Shown here one piece after another: positions 41,712-48,974 of a stretch of 64,000 bases of DNA; within the stretch, counting starts at the first letter, position 1, and each line of letters starts with the position of its first letter. Origin of the DNA: a virus; IMG/VR virus record IMGVR_UViG_3300024999_000038, positions 86,269-150,268 of that record; one strand, 5' to 3'. Below the pieces are notes generated by a model. The model saw nothing but the letters and a program-made list of their open reading frames with translations. It did not search any database and was not told the origin of the DNA. The position numbers and the translations under genes are program-made.

Positions 41712-41951
41712 ATGAAATTAAGCGATGAAGAATTAATAAAGTTAAAAGTTCTAATTCTTGGAGCATTGGACGAAGAAGATGATAATAATTGTATGAAATG
41801 CACACCAGAAATTCCATGTTGTGGTTTAATTAGTGTATGCAATAGGTATGGTAGTTTTAATCTTATTGGTGGAGCGAACGATATGGTTATAGATTTGTTT
41901 GATACTATTGAAACTTTAAAAGATGATTTATTTGACAAAAGAAGGAGTTGA
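41712..41951 (+). CDS. Hypothetical small protein
   Basis: 79 residues, start after AAGGAGTTGAATAATAAAAT. N-terminal helix with Cys residues CMKCTPEIPCC in the middle, a possible metal site. Coupled closely to the next gene. Confidence 0.65.
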   Translation: MKLSDEELIKLKVLILGALDEEDDNNCMKCTPEIPCCGLISVCNRYGSFNLIGGANDMVIDLFDTIETLKDDLFDKRRS

Positions 41952-41958
41952 GTAATTT

Positions 41959-42291
41959 ATGAAATTCAAAGATGAAATAATTGATAAAATCTTAAATAAA
42001 GAATGGAAGCTACTAATTGAAGAACACGGAGGAGGGAGTTATCATTGCAAAATATATTTTGAAAGATATCTTAATCAAATTATAATCAAAGATTGTAATA
42101 GTCATAGCATTTATGATTTTGCAGAAATAGACAGTTTGGTTACTACTAAAATTGATGATGAGAAGGTAATATTGTCAGGTAAGAAATTAAGCAATGAGTA
42201 TTATGATGAATGGATTTTGTTAGAAATTGAGGAGAAGATTGTTGGCAAAGGTAATAAAGATGGTGATTGGCCGGATTCATGGAATATATAG
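41959..42291 (+). CDS. Hypothetical protein
   Basis: 110 residues, start after AAGGAGTTGAGTAATTT. Alternating strands and Lys/Glu-rich loops; ends in a Trp-containing tail (GDWPDSWNI). Function unknown. Confidence 0.65.
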   Translation: MKFKDEIIDKILNKEWKLLIEEHGGGSYHCKIYFERYLNQIIIKDCNSHSIYDFAEIDSLVTTKIDDEKVILSGKKLSNEYYDEWILLEIEEKIVGKGNKDGDWPDSWNI

Positions 42292-42319
42292 ACAAATTAA
42301 AAATGAGGAGATTAAATAA

Positions 42320-42559
42320 ATGATATTAATAGGAATTGATATTGGATTGTGTATTGGTTTTGCGTTTGCGTTTTGGAGATTTTACTCATATAGAAAAATA
42401 TTAATTTTAAAATCAAACAAAGAAAATAGAACCTCTGAAAAAATTGGTGACGAATTCTATTATATTGTTCCTGCTGATGAATATTTAGAAATGGAACAAT
42501 TGGCATTGTTTAGAAAGTTTGATGAAATGAAAAGAGAGGAGAAAAAGAATAATGATTAA
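42320..42559 (+). CDS. Membrane-anchored small protein
   Basis: 79 residues: one N-terminal membrane helix (residues 2-20), then a basic stretch and an acidic helical cytoplasmic tail. Start after GAGGAGATTAAATAA. Overlaps the cREC gene by eight bases. Confidence 0.65.
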   Translation: MILIGIDIGLCIGFAFAFWRFYSYRKILILKSNKENRTSEKIGDEFYYIVPADEYLEMEQLALFRKFDEMKREEKKNND

Positions 42560-42881
42560 TCTCTATCTCGATGATTTACGTCCATGCCCTGAAAGATTCA
42601 TCATAGCACGTAACGCTTCAGACTGCCGTTTCTTACTTTTAGAAAATGAAGTTAACCTCTTATCTCTTGACCACGATTTGGGAGATGTAAATGCTGAAAC
42701 AGGTTATGACTTCTGTAAATGGTTAGTTGAAGAAGGATATAATAATCCTAAAATTTATCCAAAAGTAATTTATCTTCATACTGGAAATGGTGTAGGTCGA
42801 GACAATATGTTTAAGTTATTAAACAGATATAAACCAGATTGGTGTAAATTGCATAGAAGTCCAATGCCAAATAATGATTGA
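42552..42881 (+). CDS. Cyclic-phosphate-processing receiver (cREC) domain protein
   Basis: 109 residues forming a stand-alone receiver-like fold: NLYLDDLRPCPERF, LLSLDHDLGDVNAETGYDFCKWL, YLHTGNGVGRDNM. These are the markers of the cREC family, proposed to process RNA or nucleotide ends bearing cyclic phosphates. Small cREC proteins are frequent in phages. Start after GAGGAGAAAAAGAATA within the upstream gene. Confidence 0.82.
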   Translation: MINLYLDDLRPCPERFIIARNASDCRFLLLENEVNLLSLDHDLGDVNAETGYDFCKWLVEEGYNNPKIYPKVIYLHTGNGVGRDNMFKLLNRYKPDWCKLHRSPMPNND

Positions 42882-42895
42882 AGGATGATTGGTAA

Positions 42896-43099
42896 TTGAA
42901 TTTTAATAAAGTTGAATTCTATCGTACAATTTATTGGATATTAATACCTATATTTGTAATATTGTTCATGTTTTTGTTTACACACTTACCATTATCAACT
43001 CAGGACAATGTTGTATGTGGGATGATTGTTTATCTAATAGTTGGTTATATAATTGAAAGAATTGCTTATTGGATTAATAATAGAATCAAAAATAAATAA
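42896..43099 (+). CDS. Two-span membrane protein, TTG start
   Basis: 67 residues. Membrane helices at about 10-30 and 38-58, basic C terminus. TTG start after GAAGGATGATTGGTAA. Function unknown. Confidence 0.62.
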   Translation: MNFNKVEFYRTIYWILIPIFVILFMFLFTHLPLSTQDNVVCGMIVYLIVGYIIERIAYWINNRIKNK

Positions 43100-43138
43100 C
43101 TTGAAACGACAAATTTAATTGTTAGGAGGTGTAATAAA

Positions 43139-43351
43139 TTGATTGCTATTTTGAATTGGTTTGATAATCCAAGGATGGATGAGATGGAGAAAGTTATAAA
43201 GGGAGATGCGGTAAAATCTACTATAAATGATTTTGATTTAACTGAAGGAAAAGAATATGAGGTTATTGAAGTTAATAGTCCAACTATGATCACAGTTATG
43301 AATGATCTTGGAGAAATTGATATGTATTCTGTAGAATATTTTAAACTGTAG
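43139..43351 (+). CDS. Hypothetical small protein, TTG start
   Basis: 70 residues; TTG follows AGGAGGTGTAATAAA. KGDAVKSTINDFDLTEGKEYEVIEVNSPTM is a small SH3-like beta-domain pattern common in Bacilli phages. Function unknown. Confidence 0.68.
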   Translation: MIAILNWFDNPRMDEMEKVIKGDAVKSTINDFDLTEGKEYEVIEVNSPTMITVMNDLGEIDMYSVEYFKL

Positions 43352-43389
43352 TACGAAATACAGAATTGAAAAGAAAGAAGGAATTAATA

Positions 43390-43593
43390 ATGAAAGAATA
43401 TGTAATGGAGAATAAAGTGACTAATACAATGTTAGAAGAAAAGATTCAAGAAGCAAAAGAATTGCTTTGGGCAAATGGATACATAGTAAAGAAGTTTACC
43501 AAAGAAATGAATAAAGATGCTGATAAATGTGATGCTTCAGGTGGTGATGGAGATTGTATGGGTTGCTCATGTAATATGTGTATTATTCAATAA
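43390..43593 (+). CDS. Small protein with Cys-rich C terminus
   Basis: 67 residues from the ATG after AGAAGGAATTAATA. A helical N-terminal half precedes a C-terminal cluster of five Cys (GDCMGCSCNMC), which probably binds metal. Function unknown. Confidence 0.65.
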   Translation: MKEYVMENKVTNTMLEEKIQEAKELLWANGYIVKKFTKEMNKDADKCDASGGDGDCMGCSCNMCIIQ

Positions 43594-43615
43594 AATAAAG
43601 AAGGAGAAAAAAATA

Positions 43616-43846
43616 ATGAAGAAATTTGAAGTTGTCAATTATAAAATTTGTCCTGATTGTAAATATAAAATTTCACCAGAAATTACACATGCTTATGCTA
43701 AAGAATGGTGTCCAGCCTGTGGTTGTAACTATGATGAAGTATTTCCTTTAGAAACAAAGAGTAAAAAATCAGAAACAATAGTGCGTAAAGAAATTGAATA
43801 TGTTAGTAGTGGATATGATGATGCAGTAAGAAGTGGATTATTGTAA
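43616..43846 (+). CDS. Zinc-ribbon protein
   Basis: 76 residues from the ATG after AAGGAGAAAAAAATA. CPDC (12-15) and CPAC (32-35) form the ribbon; basic helix at the end. The upstream part of the open frame overlaps the previous gene and is not used. Confidence 0.72.
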   Translation: MKKFEVVNYKICPDCKYKISPEITHAYAKEWCPACGCNYDEVFPLETKSKKSETIVRKEIEYVSSGYDDAVRSGLL

Positions 43847-43885
43847 AACTATCTAAAAATCAATTGAGAATGGAGTAAAATATTT

Positions 43886-44056
43886 ATGAAAAGTAAAATA
43901 GAGAAGAAAACTGAGGAACTTATAGACCAACTACAAAACGAACAAGAACCTGTTAATGATTCTGAATGGCAAAGTGGATACAATAATGGTTTAGTCAGAG
44001 CATTAGAATTGCTTTGTGAATTTTATAGGGCAACAGAAGTTCAAGAAAGGAGATAA
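43886..44056 (+). CDS. Hypothetical small helical protein
   Basis: 56 residues, start after TGGAGTAAAATATTT. All helical; SEWQSGYNNGLVRALELLCEFY resembles short phage proteins with an amphipathic helix pair. The end supplies GAAAGGAGATAA for the next gene. Confidence 0.62.
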   Translation: MKSKIEKKTEELIDQLQNEQEPVNDSEWQSGYNNGLVRALELLCEFYRATEVQERR

Positions 44057-44062
44057 TAGAAA

Positions 44063-44302
44063 TTGAGAAATAAATTAATCATAGAAAAAGATAAACAATT
44101 AATTGACTCGCTAAAATTTAAACATAAATCTATCTCAGAGAATATTGAGCAATTAAATGATGAGAAATTACACCTAGAAACAAAATTAATCAAAAATCTA
44201 ATTTGTCCAAAATGCTATTCAATATTAAATAAAGAAGAACGTAAAGATTGTGATTGTAATTATTATGATTGTACGAATTGTTGGTATGATACATACAAGT
44301 AA
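44063..44302 (+). CDS. Coiled-coil zinc-ribbon protein, TTG start
   Basis: 79 residues; TTG follows AAAGGAGATAATAGAAA. Residues 1-48 are coiled coil; CPKC (52-55) and CDCNYYDCTNC follow. Function unknown. Confidence 0.65.
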   Translation: MRNKLIIEKDKQLIDSLKFKHKSISENIEQLNDEKLHLETKLIKNLICPKCYSILNKEERKDCDCNYYDCTNCWYDTYK

Positions 44303-44318
44303 GAATACTAGATAATTT

Positions 44319-44411
44319 TCACTTACTAAAATAATAAATCAACAAACCAATAAATGGTGTCAGAACAATAACTAATCCTAAAACTCTAATTACAATTTTC
44401 CCAAAATCCAT
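44319..44411 (-). CDS. Minus-strand single-span membrane mini-protein
   Basis: The only convincing gene on the minus strand. 30 residues: basic start (MDFGKIVIRV), one membrane helix (LGLVIVLTPFIGLLIYYF), then SK. Its ATG follows AGAGGGTAATGATAT on the minus strand. It converges with the + gene ending at 44302. Similar small hydrophobic peptides act as toxins or holin-like proteins; function unknown. Confidence 0.5.
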   Translation of the reverse strand: MDFGKIVIRVLGLVIVLTPFIGLLIYYFSK

Positions 44412-44443
44412 ATATCATTACCCTCTTATCTAAAAATAAAGAA

Positions 44444-44482
44444 GACCTTGCTATTAGAGGAGAGATTCAAAATAGCAAGGTC
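44444..44482. repeat. Perfect 12-bp inverted repeat
   Basis: GACCTTGCTATT and AATAGCAAGGTC flank a 15-base centre containing AGAGGAG. It lies between the divergent minus-strand mini-gene and the + genes, so it may be an operator for both or a hairpin hiding a ribosome site. Confidence 0.6.
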
Positions 44483-44565
44483 AAGCGTGTAGGACGAAGA
44501 AGAATATTTGATTGATAATAGTTTATCCATATTAGTAATTATTATGCAAAGTGAGATGATTAAAA

Positions 44566-44751
44566 ATGACAGAAGTGAGGAATTTGAAATGTGATTTAGA
44601 GGTTGTTGATAAAAATGGTAAGGTTCAATGCTCCGCAATTTGTCTAGTTCATTTTATGACCGATGCTTGTTGTAAATATTGCGAAGAAACTAGAAGTTGC
44701 AAGAAAGTCTGTTGGTTAATTAAAGAAATCAGAAAAAGTAAGAAAGGGTGA
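44566..44751 (+). CDS. Cysteine-rich small protein
   Basis: 61 residues with eight Cys, including CCKYCEETRSCKKVC, enough for two metal sites; basic C terminus. The ribosome site is weak (GTGAGATGATTAAAA). First + gene after the inverted repeat at 44444. Confidence 0.6.
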   Translation: MTEVRNLKCDLEVVDKNGKVQCSAICLVHFMTDACCKYCEETRSCKKVCWLIKEIRKSKKG

Positions 44752-44755
44752 GAAA

Positions 44756-44971
44756 ATGAAATGTATAAAGGAAAATTGTAAATTTAATTTTATATCTTGT
44801 AATTTGGGGTTTTGTGAAGTAATTGGATCTTTTGTTCATGGAGAAGAACCAGAGTGTGTGTTGTCTGATAAAATTGTGCAAGTAGAAAATGAATTGAGAG
44901 AATATCAGTGTGCCTTAGATAAGATTATTATGTTTCATTATAAAAACGATAAGAAAGAGGTTAAGCAATGA
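44756..44971 (+). CDS. Cysteine-containing small protein
   Basis: 71 residues; four Cys at the N terminus (CIKENCKFNFISCNLGFC), then a helix. AAGGGTGAGAAA before the ATG; overlaps the next gene by four bases (ATGA). Confidence 0.63.
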   Translation: MKCIKENCKFNFISCNLGFCEVIGSFVHGEEPECVLSDKIVQVENELREYQCALDKIIMFHYKNDKKEVKQ

Positions 44972-45561
44972 GTGTAGTTGTAGCAATTAAAGATAATGAT
45001 AGAATATGGTTGGGTTGTGATAGTCAAGTCACCTACGGTTATACAAAATCTACATTAAAATCGCAAAGAAAAATATGGAGAGTTGAAGATGAAGAAAATT
45101 TAGTTATGGGTTTAGTAGGCGTTTGTAGAGACATGGACATTTTATCTACAACAGAAGATTGGATTGAGGAATTACCTAAACTAAAGAACGAGGTAAATTT
45201 TAAATACATAGTTAGAAAAATTGTTCCAAAGATTTTTAGTGAGTTAAATAAATTCGGTAGAATGGAAACAAAGAATGGTCAATGGTTTATTGATTCTAGT
45301 GTAACATTTGCTTATAAAAACAATGCTTATCAGATTGGACATAATGGTGAAGTTATGGAAATTGATGATATCTTAATTAGTGGTTCTGGGCGTACTTTAG
45401 GTATAGGGGCATGGAATAATTTAAAGGACAATAAAGAAATGAGCATTAGAGATAAATTGGTGCAAGTGGTTAAATCAGCTTGTGAGAGTGATTTGTATGT
45501 TAATTATCCAATTATTATCATGAATACGGTAGATAAAGAAATTGAGATTATTGAAAAGTAA
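44968..45561 (+). CDS. HslV/proteasome-like Ntn hydrolase
   Basis: 197 residues. The start MSVVVAIKDNDRIWLGCDSQVTYG matches the beginning of HslV-type beta subunits, with GLVGVCRDM and ISGSGRTLGIGAWN as later family blocks. The nucleophile of HslV is Thr after Met removal; here residue 2 is Ser, which can also serve. No HslU ATPase gene is seen. Probably a phage peptidase or capsid-unrelated accessory protease; substrate unknown. Confidence 0.75.
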   Translation: MSVVVAIKDNDRIWLGCDSQVTYGYTKSTLKSQRKIWRVEDEENLVMGLVGVCRDMDILSTTEDWIEELPKLKNEVNFKYIVRKIVPKIFSELNKFGRMETKNGQWFIDSSVTFAYKNNAYQIGHNGEVMEIDDILISGSGRTLGIGAWNNLKDNKEMSIRDKLVQVVKSACESDLYVNYPIIIMNTVDKEIEIIEK

Positions 45562-45574
45562 GGAGTAAATAACG

Positions 45575-45742
45575 ATTAAACTTAATCCTTATGATTGGCA
45601 AGATGTTTTATATTGGTTTGAAGATGAATCAGAAATATTTGAGTTTATGAGAGAAAATGAAGATATAATTGTGAAATATTCTTTAGAAAATAATATGACT
45701 ATTAGGGATGGAATTTGGTATTTGTTTAAAGTAAGGGATTAA
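45575..45742 (+). CDS. Small protein without canonical start (AUU or ACG)
   Basis: 55 residues of clear coding character (LNPYDWQDVLYWFEDESEIF...IWYLFKVRD) directly after AAGGAGTAAATAACG. The only ATG codons in frame are far inside. ATT at 45575 is nine bases from the ribosome site; ACG at 45572 is six. Function unknown. Confidence 0.6.
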   Translation: MKLNPYDWQDVLYWFEDESEIFEFMRENEDIIVKYSLENNMTIRDGIWYLFKVRD

Positions 45743-45780
45743 TCATCCAATTATTAATAAATTATAAGGAGTGGATTAAA

Positions 45781-46425
45781 ATAGCACAACTTTATTTTAG
45801 GTATGGGACAATGAATGCATCAAAGTCCATGCAACTTTTAGCAGTAGCTCATAATTATCAAGAACAAGATAAGAAAGTATTGATATTTTATCCTGCCACA
45901 GACACAAGGGGTGATGATGGGGCAGTAAGTTCAAGAATTGGAATTAGTAAACCTGCGATAAAGATTGACGGTAAACTCAATATAATTTCAGCAGTAAAAA
46001 GCATTATGCCAGATTGTGTATTAGTTGATGAATCCCAATTTTTAACCAAACAAAATATATTAGATTTTGCAAAAGTAGTTGACGAATTAAATATTCCTGT
46101 AATATGTTATGGGTTGCTAAGAGATTTTAAAAATGAGTTATTTGAGGGAAGTTACAATTTGGTATGTTATGCTGATAAATTAGAGGAAATTAAAACAATC
46201 TGTACGTATTGTAATAAAAAAGCAACAATGGTTTTAAGATTTGTAAATAATGAACCTAAATACGAAGGAGAACAGGTACAAATAGGTGGTAATGAGAGTT
46301 ATAAATCTGTTTGTAGGAAACATTACTTTAATCCAAAATACAAAGAAACTGGAAAAGTAAAAAACGCAGAATATTATTATCCGTCTTATATTCATAAAAT
46401 GCAAAACCCTGTAATCCCATTGTAG
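45781..46425 (+). CDS. tdk: Thymidine kinase, AUA start
   Basis: 214 residues when started at ATA 45781, nine bases after AAGGAG. This gives the expected AQLYFRYGTMNASKSMQLL with the P-loop GTMNASKS; the first ATG (45811) would cut the P-loop away. VLVDESQFL is Walker B, and CTYCNKKATM with VCRKHYF form the structural zinc site. Phosphorylates thymidine for phage DNA synthesis. There is no alternative ATG, GTG or TTG in the leader. Confidence 0.93.
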   Translation: MAQLYFRYGTMNASKSMQLLAVAHNYQEQDKKVLIFYPATDTRGDDGAVSSRIGISKPAIKIDGKLNIISAVKSIMPDCVLVDESQFLTKQNILDFAKVVDELNIPVICYGLLRDFKNELFEGSYNLVCYADKLEEIKTICTYCNKKATMVLRFVNNEPKYEGEQVQIGGNESYKSVCRKHYFNPKYKETGKVKNAEYYYPSYIHKMQNPVIPL

Positions 46426-46491
46426 TAAGGGTTTCAGAAATCAATAATTGCTATGAAATCAGGATTTTAAACTACATCGAAAGGAGAAACA

Positions 46492-46806
46492 ATGATAAAA
46501 ATAAGAGAATATCAATGGGATAAAATTGGCACAGAACAATTATTTTCTATAACTATTCCTCAAAACTCTCAAGAAAGAATTATTGAATATTCTTCATGGG
46601 AAGATTATTGTAACGATATCATAAGAATTGATAGTATGAAAGCATTACAATATCCATCTTTACCAAGACAAACAAGAATTAATGATAACTCTTTATGTCG
46701 TACTGATAAATGGATTTCTTTTGATTTTATACACAGACTTCTTAGAAAAGAAATAATGCATTATGCTGAACCAATTTCTGATTGGTGGAGTATGAATAAG
46801 AATTGA
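46492..46806 (+). CDS. Hypothetical protein
   Basis: 104 residues, start after GAAAGGAGAAACA. Rich in Trp/Arg/Ser. No family recognised. Preceded by the recurrent GGATTTTAAACTACATCG spacer. Confidence 0.65.
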   Translation: MIKIREYQWDKIGTEQLFSITIPQNSQERIIEYSSWEDYCNDIIRIDSMKALQYPSLPRQTRINDNSLCRTDKWISFDFIHRLLRKEIMHYAEPISDWWSMNKN

Positions 46807-46821
46807 GAGGGGGACAATGAT

Positions 46822-47160
46822 ATGGAATTATCAAAATATCCAGTTATTTATAATGAAAATGAATATAGGGTTGATATATCTAAAGATTATATTAGTCTTG
46901 GAGAACACCAATGGAAAGTTCAAGTTTATAAATTTTTATTAAAAACATTACCATTTGGACGCACAAAATATAAATGGGAAAAAGTTTATACCTATAATAG
47001 TGGATGGCATGATTATAAAAAATGGTTGGATAATTTTATTGAGCTTGCAAAATTAGTAGTCATAAGGTATGAAGAATCCATTAAGGCACAAGAAGAATCT
47101 AAAAATAAAGAAAAACAAAGTATTAAACAATGGAATGAATGGGATGGTATAATTGAATGA
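46822..47160 (+). CDS. Hypothetical protein
   Basis: 112 residues. Beta-rich first half, then a long basic/acidic helix (EESIKAQEESKNKEKQSIKQ). Start after GAGAGGGGGACAATGAT. Overlaps the next gene by four bases. Confidence 0.65.
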   Translation: MELSKYPVIYNENEYRVDISKDYISLGEHQWKVQVYKFLLKTLPFGRTKYKWEKVYTYNSGWHDYKKWLDNFIELAKLVVIRYEESIKAQEESKNKEKQSIKQWNEWDGIIE

Positions 47161-47372
47161 TTAAACCATTAATTGAATTAATAACTAATGAATCAGGAGA
47201 TTGGGAGGTATTACAAGTAAATTTAGGTGAAGATTTTATACGTGAAGGACATAGAATTTCTAATGAAGATTGGATTAAGTTATTAAAGGAGTTAGGTTAT
47301 CCAGTTGCTAAGAAATGTTTATCAGATGAAAATATGGAATATGGTGATTATAACGTGGAAGGGATTGAATAA
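47157..47372 (+). CDS. Hypothetical small protein
   Basis: 71 residues, coupled to the gene before (ATGA). Contains GDWEVLQVNLGEDFIREGHRISNEDWIKLLKELGY, a compact alpha/beta unit. It ends one base before the next ATG. Confidence 0.65.
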   Translation: MIKPLIELITNESGDWEVLQVNLGEDFIREGHRISNEDWIKLLKELGYPVAKKCLSDENMEYGDYNVEGIE

Positions 47373-47576
47373 ATGACAAGAACAATAGATTATGCTAAAT
47401 GTCCTAATTGTGGTAAGAAATTCGAAATGGGATTTAATAATTATTGGATGTCATCTGCTTTTGGAGAATATTCATTTAATTATACAAACCACACTTGCGA
47501 AGATTGTGGATGTAATTTTAAAATGACTGTGAAAAAGCAGACTGTATTTAATACAAAAGAAAATAAAGGAGGATAA
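47373..47576 (+). CDS. Zinc-ribbon protein
   Basis: 67 residues. CPNCGKKF (11-18) and CEDCGCNFKM (43-52) form a zinc ribbon. Tight coupling to the upstream gene with GGAAGGGATTGAATAA before the ATG. Confidence 0.75.
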   Translation: MTRTIDYAKCPNCGKKFEMGFNNYWMSSAFGEYSFNYTNHTCEDCGCNFKMTVKKQTVFNTKENKGG

Positions 47577-47582
47577 AATAAT

Positions 47583-48251
47583 ATGAGTTATGATAAAGAT
47601 GTAGAAATTAGATTAGAGACAGTTAAAAATAATTCACAAAACTTAAATTTCTCAATTCCTTTAGATTATTTTTGGAATAGTTTAAGTGAAGAGGATTTAT
47701 CAGAAATCGCTAAACAATTTGTAAGTAGTGGATTATTAACTAAAGTCTTAAAAGAACTCATTGATGAACCATCTTTGCCCTCAGTCATGTTTGGTTCTAC
47801 GGATCAAAATTATATTGAATTTAAAGAAACTCTGATTAATTTAGTTGATGATTTAAAAGAAAGTTACATAAGGGATTTAGAACAGGCTGAAATGCATAGG
47901 TGGTGGCAAGTAAGTAGGAGTCTTGATAAAATTGTAAAAACCATATGTCCAGATAGAAATATACATTGCACTACACAACCTCATATTGATGGATTTTTAG
48001 TGATTGACAAAGATAGGAATAAAGACGGTCAATTTAATATAAATTTATTAGATTGGACTTGTTATATTTCCAATGAAAAAACTAATGGAAAAGATGCCGA
48101 TAATTACTTTTATGAGGTAAGGAGAGAACTTGTAAATATTATTGATAATGGCAATAGATATTATGAAATAATGGAAGATTATCGAATTAAAAATCTAAAA
48201 TTAGAAAGTAGGATTAGAGAATTAGAAAATAAATTAAAGGAGTGTAAATAA
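47583..48251 (+). CDS. Hypothetical helical protein
   Basis: 222 residues, start after AAAGGAGGATAAAATAAT. Helical, with a C-terminal coiled coil (RIKNLKLESRIRELENKLKE). No family recognised. It ends directly at the next ATG. Confidence 0.65.
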   Translation: MSYDKDVEIRLETVKNNSQNLNFSIPLDYFWNSLSEEDLSEIAKQFVSSGLLTKVLKELIDEPSLPSVMFGSTDQNYIEFKETLINLVDDLKESYIRDLEQAEMHRWWQVSRSLDKIVKTICPDRNIHCTTQPHIDGFLVIDKDRNKDGQFNINLLDWTCYISNEKTNGKDADNYFYEVRRELVNIIDNGNRYYEIMEDYRIKNLKLESRIRELENKLKECK

Positions 48252-48779
48252 ATGAAATACAAACCAACAATTATAGTAAGTGCCTTCCCTGCTTGCGGAA
48301 AATCGTATATGTTCAATAATTATAACGACAAACCATTTACTATGCTAGATTCAGATTCAAGTAATTTTAGTTGGATTAAGGATAGTGAAGGTAACAACAC
48401 AAAAGAAAGAAATCCAGAATTTCCTGAGAACTACATCAAACATATTAAAGATAACATAGGTAAAGTAGATGTTATCTTTGTGTCCAGTCATGATATTGTA
48501 AGAAAAGCATTGAATGACAATAAGATTAATTTCTTTATGGTTTATCCTGATAAAAGTATGAAACAAGAATGGATTAGACGTTTTAGAGAAAGAGAAAATA
48601 ATGAAATTTTTATCAAGTTTATTTATGATAGTTGGGATAATTTCATTGATGAAATTGAGAATGAAGAGAAATGTTTAAAAGAAAGATTATCTTTTGATAA
48701 TCCATATATTGATAATAAATATCTTGCAGGTTGTTTTGATACTAGTATGGGTAATTTGTCTAGTATGTGGTGGAATTAA
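48252..48779 (+). CDS. P-loop kinase-like protein
   Basis: 175 residues. IIVSAFPACGKSYMF is a P-loop in the form seen in phage adenylate/nucleotide kinase-like proteins; FTMLDSDSSNFSW follows as in that group, and RRFRERENN could be the lid. Probably phosphorylates a small molecule or nucleotide. AAAGGAG lies in the end of the upstream gene. Confidence 0.75.
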   Translation: MKYKPTIIVSAFPACGKSYMFNNYNDKPFTMLDSDSSNFSWIKDSEGNNTKERNPEFPENYIKHIKDNIGKVDVIFVSSHDIVRKALNDNKINFFMVYPDKSMKQEWIRRFRERENNEIFIKFIYDSWDNFIDEIENEEKCLKERLSFDNPYIDNKYLAGCFDTSMGNLSSMWWN

Positions 48780-48892
48780 GAAAAATCCAAAAAGCTAAAA
48801 CCATTGCTACATAAGGGTTTTGAAGATCAATACTTCCGATGAAAACGATGTTTGATTTGGTTTAAAAAGTACGTAAAGTAATAAATAAATAT

Positions 48893-48921
48893 TTGACATA
48901 ATTGACTTCACCATGTATTAT
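48893..48921 (+). promoter_or_regulatory. Promoter of the ligase-macro-PARP operon
   Basis: Consensus TTGACA, 17-base spacer, TATTAT. It is fused to AAATAAATATTT (48883-48894), whose last bases overlap the -35. Leader about 45 bases. Confidence 0.78.
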
Positions 48922-48974
48922 TAGATAGACAAAAGATGAGGTTTATATTTTTATAAAAAGAAGGAGAGATATTA

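Noticed and set aside
46404-46434. AAACCCT/AGGGTTT hairpin after thymidine kinase
   Set aside because: Only 7 bp around a 17-base loop with no T run; too weak to call a terminator.
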